Source: Knoxdaviesia capensis | Lineage: Eukaryota; Ascomycota; Sordariomycetes; Microascales; Gondwanamycetaceae | Direction of reading: 5' to 3' | NCBI GenBank assembly: GCA_001510575.1 | Contig: LNGK01000007.1 | Span: 857,651 to 921,650 of the forward strand | Length of the DNA stretch: 64,000 nucleotides | In this document: positions 12,145 to 25,500 of the stretch, piece by piece | How positions within the stretch are numbered: position 1 is the stretch's first letter | Layout: every line of letters begins with the position of its first letter | Notes under the pieces: generated by a model | Database searches by the model: none | The model's input: the letters and a program-made list of their open reading frames with translations, nothing else | Told to the model about the DNA's origin: nothing | Position numbers and translations under genes: made by a program

Positions 12145-13450
12145 GGCTGCGGATGTGAGAGAAAAAAGAACTGGGAGATGGAGAGGTATATATCGAGAGA
12201 GAGACAGAGTCGGCTCGGTGACTGAAGCTACAGAGCACGAGTCGTTGGCGGGGAGAGAGATATATCGCGAGGATTCGGTTCGGCTGAGTCAGAACTCAAC
12301 ACGAGGAAGGAACGAAACGAATTATCTAATCGACACAAGAGGGCAGAGAGAAGCGAAATGCGGCGGTTTCCAAGAGAGCACAGAGACAAAATGTGGTTGA
12401 AAGCACACCCCAAAAAACGCAAAAAAGAGTGGTGGTGGTTGGTGATGGATTGGTTGGAGTTGCTGCTCAGTCCCAAGCTCGAAGCTTTTCTTTTCATTGG
12501 GAGGGTTTTTTTGGAGCACCATCCTATACTTAGAGGTAAAAGCGGCATTTTCTCTCGCAGCCAATCAAACGCCGCGATAGCAGTGGAGGGGGGGGGGGTG
12601 CTGCTGAGTAACAGGAGCCCAAATGTCTGGATACACGTGGGTCGAAAGTGTGTGTGCACCTGTCGCACCGCCACAGCGCCACACCTGCCCGCTTTGGCCA
12701 AACCCGCAGATGTGTGGCTGGTGCAGCTGTCTGTCAGCTGTGTTTTTTTCACTAAACCAGCAAAACCACTTTGGGAGTCGACGTTGCTTCAGAGGTTCGT
12801 TCGTCTTCCCGAAAAAGGCATCGTCACTTTTGCTGCGTGTCTCTCATTTTCCCTTTATCCCCCCTTCATTTTTTTTTCGGTAGTCGTTGGTCGTATTCCA
12901 CTTGTATCACTCATTCCTACACGTTTTCTATCTTTATTCTTGGTTTCTCTTGTGTTTTTCTCCTCCTGTTTATCTAGATCGCCGTGTTGTCGTCGGCTTC
13001 TTTCTCTCTCTTCCACCCATTGTGAACCCGACTCCGGCATTTCCTCGTCAGCTTGTGTTTGTTTGTGTCGTCGCAGTCTCGGCAGATCCGTTGGCCTCCG
13101 GTGTCGCACTCCACTCTCTCTCGTTATTCTGCGGTCTCTCTTTATCTCTCCGGTCTCTGTCGCCGTATCTCTCCGGCTGCCTCCGTCTTGCTCTCCAATC
13201 CTCCCGATCCTCCCGCCGATCCTGACCACAGTCCCCCCCCCGATCACTAGATAACACATCCCTCTTCGAACCGGTCCTTGTCATCTGCTGCTTGCGCTGT
13301 GCTGCCCGGATATCAAACGACACGCTGCGACGGACAGAGCCAGCGCCGTCGGCGTCACATGGATCGGCCTTGCTGGCCACATCCCATCCCAATACCATCC
13401 GCCGTTGGTGGCCACCCCTTGGCTGCCCGGCTTCGGAGCAGCTGTTTGCG
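12145..13450. promoter_or_regulatory. Divergent promoter region of VMA4 and the NIPA gene
   Basis: About 1.3 kb separates two divergent starts. The half near VMA4 is purine-rich on the plus strand (a pyrimidine leader for VMA4), and the half near the NIPA gene (12830-13250) is strongly C/T-rich. A G run lies near 12588-12598. No convincing protein gene is present. Confidence 0.5.
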
Positions 13451-15366
13451 ATGGGGTCTCCGATAGACGCGCCGTCGGAGGGGAACATCGTTGTACGTTC
13501 TGTTCTGTGGTTCGATGCGCTGTGTGCACTCTCGGGCTCGGCGCACCCGCTGGGTCTTGTTGTGCATTCTGCGATCCCTTCTCTACACCGTCTCGTCGCC
13601 TGCATACTAACCGCCGCACCCTCTCTTCACCGCTCCAACAGCTCGGCATCTTCGTCGGCCTCCTCTCCACCTCGATCCAGAGCCTCGGCCTGACCCTCCA
13701 ACGCAAATCCCACATCCTCGAAGACGAGAAGCCCGACCACGCCGTGCGCCGCCCGCCCCACCGCCGCCGCCGCTGGCAGCTCGGCATGGCCATGTTCATG
13801 ACCGCCAACATCTTCGGCAGCTCCGTGCAGATCTCGACGCTGCCACTCCCAGTCCTGTCAACCCTGCAGGCGTCGGGCCTGGTGTTCAACTCGATATGCG
13901 CCACCCTCATCCTCTCCGAACCGTTCACCACGTGGTCGCTGTGCGGCACGCTGCTCGTGTGCTGCGGCGCGCTGCTGATCGCCATCTTCGGCGCCATCCC
14001 CGCGCCCACCCACAACCTCGACGAGCTGCTCGACCTGATGCGCCAGAAGCCGTTCGTGGCGTGGATGGCCGTGCAGACCGTGCTCATCGTGCTGGTGTCG
14101 CTCGCCACCGAGCTCGTGTCCAGCCTCGCCGGCGCCCAGTCGCCGCGACTGCGCTTCGCCCGCGGCGTCGCCTTCGGCTGCATCAGCGGCGTGCTGTCCG
14201 CCCACTGCCTGCTGATCGCGAAATCCGCCGTCGAGCTCATCATCAAGACGCTGATCGACGGCAACAACCAGTTCGTGCACTGGCAGTCGTGGATGCTGGT
14301 CGTGGCCCTGGTGGTCATCGCCCTCGTGCAGCTGTACTACCTGCACCGCGGCCTCAAGCTCGTGTCGACCTCGGTGCTGTACCCGCTCGTCTTCTGCGTC
14401 TACAACATCATCGCCATCCTCGACGGCATCATCTACTTCCGCCAGACCGACATGATCGGCGTGTCGCGCGCCTGTCTGATCGCCCTCGGCACCGCCATCC
14501 TGCTGTCCGGCGTGCTGTCGCTCTCGTGGCGCCTCTCCGACGACCAGCACCCCCCGGGCGTCGGCCAGTCGAACCTGGCCCCCGGCCTGGGGCTCGTCGA
14601 GGACACCGAGGGCGAAGAGGAGGAAGAGTCGCTGATCGGCTCCGACACTAACGGCGAAGCCCAGCCGCTGCTCGCCACCTCCGCCGCCGCCGCCGCCGCC
14701 GCAGCAGCAGCAGCAGCAGCAACAGCACCATCCAGCACCTCGATATCATCCCCCAAGACCGTGGCCCAACCCTTCGCCGTGCCCGACGGCGGCTCCCTCC
14801 CGCAGACCGCCACATACCACACCTTCCCCAACGCCCTCCTCGACCCAGCCTCGCCCGACAGCCCGCTGCTCCCCACTACGCCGGTATCCCGCAAAAAGCC
14901 GTTCCCGCGCTGGATCGAGCAGACGGAGATCTGGGACGAGCTGGACGACCAGCAACAACCGCTGCTCGCCGGCTCCACCCCGCCGCCCTCGGCCGTGCGC
15001 CGCGCGTTCACCGTGTCCGGCAGCGCCGGCGGCGCACCGTCGGGTCTGGGCATCCACCCGCCGCGCGTCGCCAGCACCGCCAGCCTCGACAGTCCCGGCC
15101 TGGGCGGCCCGGCGGCGGCGCGCCGGCGGCGGCGCCGCTCGACCGGGGTCCCCCGGTTCACCGCGCGGCGGAGCCACGGCAAGAGCGTCAGCGTCAGCTC
15201 GTCAACCCTGCAGGATGTTGTCGGCGGCATCTGGCGCATGCGGTGGTGGAACGACGGCAAGCCGGGGCCCAAACCGGGGAGCGGCGAGCCCGGGACCCCT
15301 CGCACGCCGCCGCCGCCGCCGCCGCCTCCTTCGGGGACTGGCAATGGGGCGGACTCGGCGGTGTAG
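13451..15366 (+). CDS. NIPA-domain (DUF803) magnesium transporter-like membrane protein
   Basis: Exons 13451-13492 and 13642-15366 are joined in phase 0 over a 149-base intron (GTACGT donor, ACTAAC branch near 13606, CAG acceptor), giving 588 residues. The spliced N terminus reads GNIVLGIFVGLLS, so the intron falls inside the first membrane helix, which supports the join. About nine hydrophobic segments occupy residues 12-300, the normal NIPA fold. The segments LQASGLVFNSICATLILSEP and TSVLYPLVFCVYNIIAI are typical of the family. NIPA proteins are proposed Mg2+ transporters of endosomal and plasma membranes; the substrate here is inferred only from the family. The cytosolic tail of nearly 290 residues is disordered, with a polyalanine tract near residue 361, an acidic EEEEE cluster just before it, Arg-rich stretches near 495-500 and a proline run close to the C terminus. 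Confidence 0.88.
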
Positions 15367-17757
15367 ATCACCCGCGCGTCTTTTTTTTTTCTCATTCTCT
15401 TTCTCCTCTTGCGTGTGCGCACGCTCCAGCGCGCACGGCCATTAACTGTACATATCCTTATATATACCATCGATACACTTGCATAATTACCCTGTTTTTT
15501 CTGTGTATCCAGCACATCCGCTGGACTCGTTTGTTTTTTCTTGTCTTTTTTTTTTTTTTTGGGGGGGGGGGAACGGGCGAACAGGGTTTGGATTTTGGGT
15601 TCTGTCGTCTTTTTTCTTGTGTTTTCTCTCTCTGGCCATCCAACCTCTTTTCCCATCTTTCTTGTGTAGAACCCGGAGGTCCCCGTTTGTCGAGGGACCA
15701 CGCAGCGTCATTGTCGTTGTTGCGGTAGAACGTCTAGAAAGATATATATACATATATATATAAAACGCCGTGAAATTCAAGGCCTTTCCTCCGTTTGGAA
15801 ACTTGAACAAGGAAGACCCAAGCCCTTGCTGCTCGGTACAGTGCCAGATCCGTGAACGTGACAAACACATTAGAGAGGGCCTCAAGGCAATGAATGAATG
15901 CATCACCGAAGTCGGGTGAGGAAACCCCATATCTCCGGGCTCGCAAAATTTTTTTTTTAATAATAATAAAAAACCCCGCCCGCGAAGAAACCACTCGCGA
16001 TGTACATATGCTCACACAACCACTTGCTTTCCTCTCCTGGGAAGGTCTGGGAGAGAGGAGAAGGGGGTGGTGCTGGGCCCTTGAATCACCTGGTGCGTAT
16101 GTATCCAACCCCCCCAAATTGGTTTCAAGTGAAGGGGAAAGGAAATGGGTCGTTTCTTCTTGAACGCACCTTCCTGGGCCTCTTCTCCCGGACCTGCACG
16201 TTCATCCCAAGTTTCGGTGGGCACTTGCCCCGGGTGCGTCTCCGTAGTAGTGGTGACGATGGTGGAGACGACGCCGGGTGTCCGGGAACTCTCCGGGGCC
16301 ATACCGGCGATTGAGAGAGATTACGCTGGAGTACATTCACAGAAAGATACGTATCTCAACCATTCACGGGGTTATGAGAACCATGGGAGGGAGATATTCT
16401 CAAAAATCACGTTGGGATTAGAAATCGAAAATGAAATTGTTAAAGCATACTACCACCACGGGGTATTCTTGGAACCACCGCACTCAAATCACCAACCCTG
16501 ACCCTTATGCATCCGGTCCCAAGTTCCAACCCACCTTTCCCACCACCACCTGCCGCCACCACCACCACGACCAAAAAAGGAAAGAAAAAAAGAACATAAG
16601 AGATTTCCCTTCCCGATTTCTCCAGATCCGCTAGCCCCGTGCCACACCGGGGGAAAAAAAAACGTAGCGCGGGGGGCACTCCTCCGCCGTAAGAAGACAA
16701 GCCGTGCCCTCTTAACCGCTTTGGTTATAGACAATGGATCCTCTCCGGCTATCCGTCTCGCTCCCCTCTCTCATTTTCGTCCTCAACTAACAAGAAAAAG
16801 GAAAAGCGCAACACAACGATGGAACGGCTCAGGGTCCCCACGCCCGTTCCGGAGCGGGCCCGAACCAAAGAAAGTAAACCACGGGGGAAAAAACCCCAGT
16901 ATTAAAAATAACGAACGAACTTTAAACAAACGCCATAGAAACCCCCGTACCTGGCCCAAAGTGTCGGCGGATTCATATCCGTCGTCCACACAGCACTAAA
17001 AGACAAAAGCATACATGTATCTGTAGGTTGATTGTTGAGTGAAGGCCTAGTCCGGTCCAGTCGTCGACATAAAACATGATTCGATCAACGCATGAAAGGA
17101 GAAGAAAAAAATCCCATTAGAAAAAGAAAGGAATCAAAGAAAAAAGAAAACGAAGAGACCAAATAGGAAACCGTCATTGCAACAGCCAGCCAGATACACG
17201 TATATATAAAACGAGAAAAAAAAAAAGAAACAGTCATTCCCAGCAACACTTTCCATGGAAATCCCAGAAGCACACAAAATACGAACCCCACCAAAAACCG
17301 GTGATCACAGAAAAAAAAAGCACAAGAAAAGTAAAAACACGAAGAAAAGAAGTACAGACAAAAACAAAAAGGGGGACGGAGGAAAGAAGAGCGGATGGCC
17401 GAGAGGTGAGAGAGAGGTTGAGGATTCCAGAGACGTAGACACCGATTGAGGAAGTGGCCTACGTGCAACTCGTGTAGAGATGCGGCCTTAGGAATACAGA
17501 GCAAAATGGATGGAGGAGAGGAGACGAGAGAGACGGAGAAGCATCAAGGAGAGAAAAAAACGGCAATTGAAGTGGTCAATGAGTAGAAGAGAGAATAAAG
17601 TGCTGTCGGCCGACCAAAAGAGGCAACAGCAGAACAAAAACACACGAGAAAACCACATCGCCGGGGAAAGAGAAGGAAAAAAAACAGCAAACGTGCGCAA
17701 AGTCCAGGGTATCAGAGAGCGAGATATTTAAAAACACCATTTGGGCCCTCCAAACTT
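15367..17757. other. Long convergent intergenic region
   Basis: This 2.4 kb stretch lies between converging genes. It contains a T15-G11 run (15546-15571), an AT microsatellite near 15740-15765, and A-rich sequence from 16800 to 17750 that would form the T-rich 3' end of the Mcm1 transcript. Open frames here have random-looking translations. I recognise no gene. Confidence 0.4.
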
Positions 17758-18727
17758 TTACGACTGATGGCCTGAGTGCTGGGGCATGGCCGACTGGGGC
17801 ATGCCATACTGAGGACCGGGTCCTCTCTGCACATAACCGGGGTAGCCGCCCATGGACTCAACACCAGGCGGTAGGTAGTTTCCGGGCATGTGCGCATTCG
17901 GGGGCAGACCGGGGCGGTTGTTCTGCGGGGGAGGAATATGCTGCGCGGGGGACTCCTCGGGAGAATCGACTTGGGTGTTGTCATCCACGCCGCTCTCGCT
18001 GCCATTAGCAGGCTCGGGAGCGTTGAGGCAGGCCTGGAAAAAGGAAACACCCATGATTAGTTATGAACATTGTCAACCGGAACGGATAATCGCGGGCTGG
18101 GCTAGTGCGTGGACGGAGCGCGCAAGGCGAGTTGGAGGAGAGCAGAGCTTCATACCTGAATCAGATTCTTTCCTTCGGCCTTGGTGACAAGAGGTTGGAG
18201 CTTGGGAGTGGTGAAGGTGTAGACCAGACCGGTCTCGGACACGACGAGGAGCAGCACCTGGGTTCCGGTGAGGACAGAAAGTTCGTACGCCTGGAGAGAG
18301 GAGAGGAAGAGTTAGCATGAGGCAGGCAGACGTCGAGCTCGAGGCCGAGCTCGGGACAAAGCTGGAAGCTCCTGATGCCCCAGGTTCACATATTGAGGGT
18401 AAAGACGGCAAGCTCAGGAACACCAGGTCGTGGCCCGAGGAAAAGAGGCGGCGACGAGAACAGACGAAAACAGCAACGGTGGAAGGGGAGAGTATGAACC
18501 TTCTTCATGATTCCGGCTTTCCGTTTAGAGAAAGTGATATGGCGGCGGGACTTGTCACTGATGAACTTGATCTCAATCTTGCGGCGCTCACGGCCGCCCT
18601 TGTCATCATCATCATCGTCATCATCGGTGGGGCGGGGGCGCTTGACGCCCCGAGAATCGGCACCGTTGGCATGAGGATCGTCAAGGTCATGCGAGCCTTG
18701 GTCGTGATGATCGGAAATGTCGGCCAT
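17758..18727 (-). CDS. mcmA: MADS-box transcription factor Mcm1/McmA (SRF type)
   Basis: Three exons (18727-18500, 18290-18156, 18033-17758) give 212 residues. Introns are 209 bases (18499-18291) and 122 bases (18155-18034). Mcm1 binds CC(A/T)6GG-like sites as a dimer and recruits partners controlling cell-cycle, mating and development genes. The MADS domain runs from about 47 to 105: RERRKIEIKFISDKSRRHI, then KRKAGIMKK in exon 1, and AYELSVLTGTQVLLLVVSET in exon 2. The downstream SAM-like part continues through GKNLIQ into ACLNAPE in exon 3. The N terminus has an acidic run (Asp 35-42), as in fungal homologues. The C-terminal tail (Pro, Gly, Gln-rich, about 90 residues) is shorter than the long polar tails of some homologues. 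Donor 1 reads GTTCAT, far from consensus, yet the protein is continuous only with this junction. Donor 2 is a normal GTATGA. Confidence 0.95.
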
Positions 18728-21700
18728 TGTTGCGGTTAGGTTCAATGGACGGGAGGAGGACCGACGGGGGAGAGAAGGTGGTGTCAGGTATGAGAGTACG
18801 GGTAAGAATAGAAACGGAGACGAAAGTTGTCGAAGGCACAACTACCACAGAGAAACCAGTCCAACCGGGAGTGGAAATGGTCGGCAGGACTGAGGTCTCG
18901 ATTTCTAGATTAAGCGTAGTCTAGAAAAAACAGAAAGAAAGAGAAGAAAGATGAGGCGAGGAGAGAAGGGGAGGAGGAAGATCGCCTAGACTGGATCTGG
19001 GAGATGGTGTTTGGGAGGGTCCTAGAGAAAGAAGGATAGAGTGAGCTTTCGAGCCGGGGACGACTGGAATTTGCAATCAAATTCCACTTCGATGCAGAGG
19101 GCCTGCGAGACTTGTGTGGACAGACTATCGAGAGACCGAAGCAACTGGCATGCACAGGGCGAGGTGTTGGAAGGGTGACCTGCCAACAATGGCTTTGAGC
19201 AACAGTCGATAGGGTTTGGCCACACCAGCCAAGCAAGGCACGGGAATCGGGGAAGTTTGAACGAACCGACAAGCGTCGCGACAAGTCGAGGGAGGAGAGA
19301 ACGGCAGTGTACAAAACACAGGAGATCTCGAGTCGGACAGTGTCGGCGACGGACTGAGGGACTGCGGAGGGCGGCTGTCGGATAATCGCGTGAGTGGGTT
19401 AGAAAAGAGCCGACCAGAAGTCGCGCCTGCGGAGATGAGACTTGACAAGTTGAAGAGAGCAAGAGACAGAGAGAAGGGTTCCCAGAAAAAAAAGGAAGAG
19501 ACCAACCAGAGAGAATACGAGGCTGCTTCTAAATGAAGAAGCAGAAGAAGATGGATAAGAAGGAGAGAGACAAAGGTGGTCTTTTGTTCCTAAAAGGTTG
19601 GGATGAAAAGAGTGAGTACGGAGAAAGGGACGAAGGGTGGATGAAGGAGGAGGAAAAAAAAGCAGAGGAAGAGGAGACAGCAAAGAAAATGGATTGGCTA
19701 TATTATCTAACGAGAGAGGCTGAAGGAAGCTTTCATTACGGAAGAGGGCAGAAAAAGAAACTAAATCAAAGAGATAACAGCTGGGCAAGTATATAATATC
19801 ACACTTACACACAGAATACTAGACAATGAGATATCGTGGGTGGTTTCCGGTGTTATTGTCGAATGCGCCTTCCGTTCTTCGTCTGGTGTTGATTTTTTCG
19901 TGTCGTGGGGAATGTGTTTTTCTCAGGGCTCAGAATATTATCAGATTACAAAAATCGTGTGGTGATTATCTGATGATAGTAGGCATGTGGATGTTCTTGA
20001 ACAAAACAGACTTCAAAGAAAGATAAAACAATGATATTAAAAAGACGTGTAAGTGAATATAGGCTGCCTTTTCTTGAATCTGAGTGAAGGGTGCTTCCCC
20101 AGTTTGGAACAGTGAGTAAATGAACCTGGACGAAACTTTCTTCTGTGGGATGAATGAAAAGAGGATAGTGAGGTTGTAGTTGCACGGGTTGCGACCGGCA
20201 GCTTAAAAACAAAAAAGTCAGAAAAGGGAAAGGCGGGGGGAAAGGAAGTGAGCGAGTGGGCAAGGAAAAGGCAAAGAACTAAATAATAAGATAAAATAAT
20301 AATAAAAATCAGTTGTATTAGGTAGGCAGGGCAAGACCGCACGAGAAATTCAAATAAAAATGGGCGAGAAGGAACCACCCATGCCTAGAACGTGGGTGGG
20401 CGCAGAGGGGAGCGGTCGCTCCTTCTTCCAGATAGACACGAGAAGCACCAGCGTGCAGGATAGCGAGAGGGGGCAAGCTAGTTTGGGGGGGGAAGGAAGG
20501 GGGGGTGTGCGCATGGACGTTATATTGCAACGCCCCCCCCCTTTCCGCGTGCACGGGAAAGCGCGATGGGCACGTTTGTCAACAGGGCCAGTCAGTCAGT
20601 CACTGAGGCAGGAAGCGATAGGATTAGGGGCTATGGGGCGAAGAAAGATGGCCGTGGGGCCTGGTGGGTTTACTGGGGAAGCGACAAGCGACGACACAGA
20701 GGGTTAAGTGCTGCCTGTATTTCATGCGATAGAGGGAAGGCGGTCCCCCCTCCTGTACAGCAGTCTGTCAAGGCCCTGGACGAAGAACAGCTTGCAACCA
20801 CAAGGACAGCCAGCCATCAGTCACGTTTCACAGAACTCCGGCAAGAAGAGGCAGGAACGCCAGTTAACTCACGCTGATCGTGCCTGCCTCCGATCTCCAG
20901 CAGCAGCAGCAGCATGTCACAAACGGAAGGAAGGAACCCAGCCATATCCATTTTCACACGACCTGACCATGAATCAGAACAGAAACACAATGCTGAAGCT
21001 GCTCCTTCCCTCCCAAAAACAATGCACACACCTTCGGTCTGCATCCCGTGCTGATAGCAGCGAAGGAACCGAAAAAAAAGGAAAAAGGAAAAAAAACGAG
21101 GCTCACTCATGACAACCGTTATTGGCTAACGAAATAAAACGGACGACAACCTGCATATTCCAGCTTCCAGCTCGCCTATCCCGGCCATGCCTTTATTATT
21201 TTCTCTCTGTCGCGGGGTGTCTGCTATTTAATACACAGTCTGGTATGTCCTAGGGCTCTCCTAAAAGGGACCAGTAACTTTTTCATGTTCGTTTCAGCGT
21301 ACCTTGGCTGCTGGATGATTTCCCGGCCCTTTGAGCGCTCGCTGCGGCTGGTTGATATATATCACTAGAACGCAAATAAATTGACAGGAGCTACTAGCCA
21401 AAAAGTCTCCATCAATAGTAGAGTAGTAGCTGAGAGGCGAACTTGATCTTGAATCGAGGAATGTGTACCCCCAATCTTGTCCTTTCTGGTGCTTAGCGGA
21501 AAGGGGGACTGTGACCGATGTTAGAGAGGAGAGCGGGGTATGTCGCTGCACTGGACATGTAATGGAGTACCGATGTACCTTTTTGAGGCTTTGATGTCGG
21601 CTGCAGCACGGCGTGGTGACAAGAACAACATGCAGCTAACGACCCAGAGGACTTGCAGTGGCACAGTCATGGTGCGTATGGCTCAAGCAAAAAAAACTAT

Positions 21701-22500
21701 CAAAAAACCGCCGCTGCGATTGGTGCTGTCACGGCTCCAATCGCTCCCATTCTTTTCGTGGTTCTTCCCGTGATGCTGGTGTCCGGGTCCTTGAGGCTAC
21801 CTACCGGACCACCCACCGACGGACGATCTCCTTGAAAAAAAGAAAAAGACTGCATGAGCTGAGCTTTCATGTGTGTGAAAGGAACGGCAGGAGATGATCG
21901 ACCAGCAAAAAATAAACATGCTTCTTTGGGTATGCACACGACTGCACCAGTTCGTTCTTAAACGAAAAACTCCCCGGCGGATGTTTTCAAGATGGCACAC
22001 ACGATGTGATGTTCGTAGAGACTCAGCCCTTCAACCAGAAACACTTCAGCTTCACCCTGACGTTCCTCGGGGATATGTCTTTTTTCGTTGGGCATCTCGC
22101 TGCATCCTCCGGAGTCCTCCCAGCCCGTCCCCAAGCGGGAGAAGGGGGGTCCAAAGGCCCGGGTTGGATGTTGCATCTCAGTCCGTTTTTGGTCTTCATT
22201 TTTTTTGTTCTCCGTTCCGGTAAGTGGCAGGTGAAAGGAAGGAAGATTTGAAGATCAGGCCGCCCCGGATTATTGGGTTCTTGCATGCGCTGCGTTTTCC
22301 TGTCACTGCTTTTCTGCCTCCCGTGAGGGCTGGCACCACCACCACCACCACGATGCTCTGCACCGCCCATTTTCCACCTCCCACCCAAGGCAGCCTCGAC
22401 GGCGCAGACGGAAGAAGAGGATCTCTTGGTGGAGATTTCGCGAGTCCGGGTTGGACAGACAGACACTCCAGACACAGCTTACTGCCCATCCACTCGCAAA
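18728..22500. other. Non-coding region upstream of mcmA
   Basis: Directly upstream of the mcmA start the plus strand is purine-rich to about 19700, that is, a pyrimidine-rich leader for mcmA. Poly-purine and poly-C stretches follow (20480-20550). I found no open frame with family features, no tRNA and no transposase motif. Part of this may be transcribed leader or an unannotated non-coding RNA. Confidence 0.35.
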
Positions 22501-25500
22501 TCATGCCTTGCGTCGATCATCCCCATGGCTGTGCCCAGCAAGAAAAAGGCGGGAACAAGTGAATGACAATGTCGAAAAAAAAAAAAAGCTTGGGAGAAAG
22601 GGGGGGCGTGGTTCAGCCCTGGACCAGACCAGATGTCCTTGTTCCTTTCTTCTGGTCGGGCTGGCCCCTCCCTCCTGCCGACCTACTGTCCCTAGCCCAT
22701 TCACCTTTTCAGCAACTTGGTTTGACGTCCGTGGTAGGTCGGTAGCCAGGAGAGTTTGATGGCGTTGATCCATTACATTCCGGGTTAGACTCCTGATGGG
22801 CGGGCTTGGGAACTATTACTATTATTATTATTGTCTTTCTTAAAAAGGGGGTCGATGGGGGTTTAGGGGGGTAAATTTTCTTTTTGACAATTCGGGTCGT
22901 GGGTACATTCTGTTTCTTTACCTGTTAGGTAAAATTCAAGATGCATGGAGATGCGGAGGAGATGATGGTCTGGAGAAACGGAATGCAAGAGGGGAAGGGG
23001 GAACTCTACCGCATAACACACGGGAGACGGCCTGCACAATGAGTAAGTACAGTATATGTGGCTGGATCCCGTCTCTCTCAATAACGCATGAGCACTGCGC
23101 GCGGATAGTACCTTCCCAACCCAATTGTATTTATAGACCTTCCGGGAACCGCCCGCAATCAATTCTACCCGTGTCCGGAACTACCACCGCTCAGGCGGTG
23201 TAAAGCGAAAACTGCACTGGCCTAGAGAGCACACTGCTACAAGAGTTCAGCAGTTGCTCTCTCTTCCAAGTCCAATATTCGAATAAATTTCTCTCCCGTC
23301 TTCTCTCTCGTCTACCCCAACGTTAATAGTCAAGGGAAAAAAAAAGCGGATTTCAACGAGCCAAAAAAGAAAACCTGAACAAAAAAGCAATCACAGGAAA
23401 AAAACCTCTCCAAGATGCGATTGGCCCAGTGCCCATGCCACCCCCAGTCCACGGCCCACTCTTTTCATTTTCAGCTGACTGATAGGGGGGAAACGAATGG
23501 CGTATGCGGACTTTTGGCCGGCTGTCACTTCTGGATTCTGTCACTTTTTTGTGTATTCTTTTTTGCTCTTCCCACGGCGAGGTATCATGTTTAGGTACTA
23601 GGGAGGTCAGGATACTGACACACCTATCTGTATCACCAAATTGCCTCAGGTGGTGGTGATATCCCGCTGATTTGATAATGGAAATGGTTGTGCGTGGCAT
23701 CTGGGCTTCAGGCTGGGTGCTCGGGATATCGCAGACATGTGCTGGAAGTGCGTGCTCGAGCTCCTCCGGTTCGCCAGCCGCCGCATGCAAGGCGTGCTGT
23801 GCTGCCTTCCTGGGAGAAAACGACCGAGACGTGTAGGAAGGCGGCGGAATGCATCCCCATGCAGCAGAACTGAAAAGAAGAGTAAGAAAGTCAATGCAGC
23901 CGCGGACAAGCTGTCTGTGAAGTGGTATACCGAGGACATTACATGGACGGGTAGTTGCACGCACTGGGTCACCGGCAGCATATTAACTGACCCTCCAAGC
24001 CCGCAGATGGCCCAAGAAGCTGGGAACCACACAAAAATGCACCCATCTCGCACTGGCAGGTTGGCATGTAGTGGACCCTTTCTGCTTGTGGTTGGACAGG
24101 AGCCCAGCAGCCAGCAAGCAGCAGCCAGTGGAAGGCGGAAAAAGAATCACGGACTTGGATTATGCCATCTTGTTCTTGTTCCCCAGATACAAAATGGAGA
24201 CGGCCTCGCTTCAGACGGAGAAAGAGAAAGAGAAAGCCAAGCAATTTTTTATTTTATTTTAAATACACTATTTCTGGCTGAAGGGTGCGAGTGGAGAAGG
24301 GGAGAAACGGACAAGACACACTCGGGTTGTATTCATTACTTCAGTGAGAGGGAAGAAAAGAACCGTAGATAATCGCCGACTACCGGAGAGACAGACGAAG
24401 AAACACCGCCCCAAGGAATGCCAGATCATGAGCATCTTCTTTCTTTGTTTCTTTTCCCTCCCTTCCCTTCACACTCCTTCTCCTAGAACCAACCAACAAG
24501 AGAGACACACAATCGAGCGGTCTTGCGGCGCTCCCGCGTCGGCATTCTCAAGAAGAAGGTACGTGTGTGAGTGAGTTGTTCGTTGGGAGCGGGACATCGG
24601 TCAGCTAATACTCGGAACATGCCCTCCCCCTTTTTCATTTCTCCCTTTTTCATTATTTTTATTTATTTATTTCTCTTCTTGATCAGCCTCAAGATATATC
24701 TTGAGAGAAGAAGGGCTAGCGGCGGCATAAAAAAAGAAAGAACATAATAATAATATCGATAGTCGATAGTATTACCCTCAGAGAACTGGATGTACTGTGC
24801 AGAGTGCATACTACATGTAATGGAGTTCCATCGTGTGCTTTTCTCTTTGGGTTCCTTCTTGGTAAGACGTACTGTCCCGGATATCGACATGTCTAGCACT
24901 TGTACGAAGATGTGTATGTGAAGACACTTGTAACCCAACTCCCGCCATGCAAAATAAATGAAGAAACAGGAAAAAAAAAAAAAAAGAAACTCACCGTTGG
25001 TGATACTACCCCACCATTCTCCCCCCAAGAGTTGATTAATTGATTCCCGGAGACACCGACGCACCACCCACCCAGGACACAACGTCCAGAAGTATTATGT
25101 ATTCTCCCACTCGGGTTCCACCCGCACTAATCAAGGCGTCTCCTCTCCTTGCAGCAAGCTTCGAACTCCTTGCGCGCTGCTGCTTCTGCTTCGTTTCCCT
25201 TTTCACTCAACGTGGGTGCACTGCTCTCCACCCGGAAGATGTTGCCAGTTTGCTTCTCGAAACTCAAGCCTTCCAAACCCACCCCCGTCCTGGCCTCTTG
25301 GGCTGGGCGGGGGAGGGCGGACTGAAAATCCGGGCACAGGCATTTTAGGCTCACGAGACGGCAGATCAACGGCTCGAAAAGAAAGCAAGATCAGAAACAA
25401 GGAGAGAGGAGCTGCTGAGAGAGTCAGGGGAGGCGGACGCGGACGAGAAACAAGAAAGAAAGACGCCCCAAGCTGTGATGGCCACGGGCTGGAACCGCCG

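Noticed and set aside
23737..24372. 211-codon plus-strand open frame in the desert
   Set aside because: The translation is motif-free with unbiased codon use, and A-rich non-coding sequence is included at its end.
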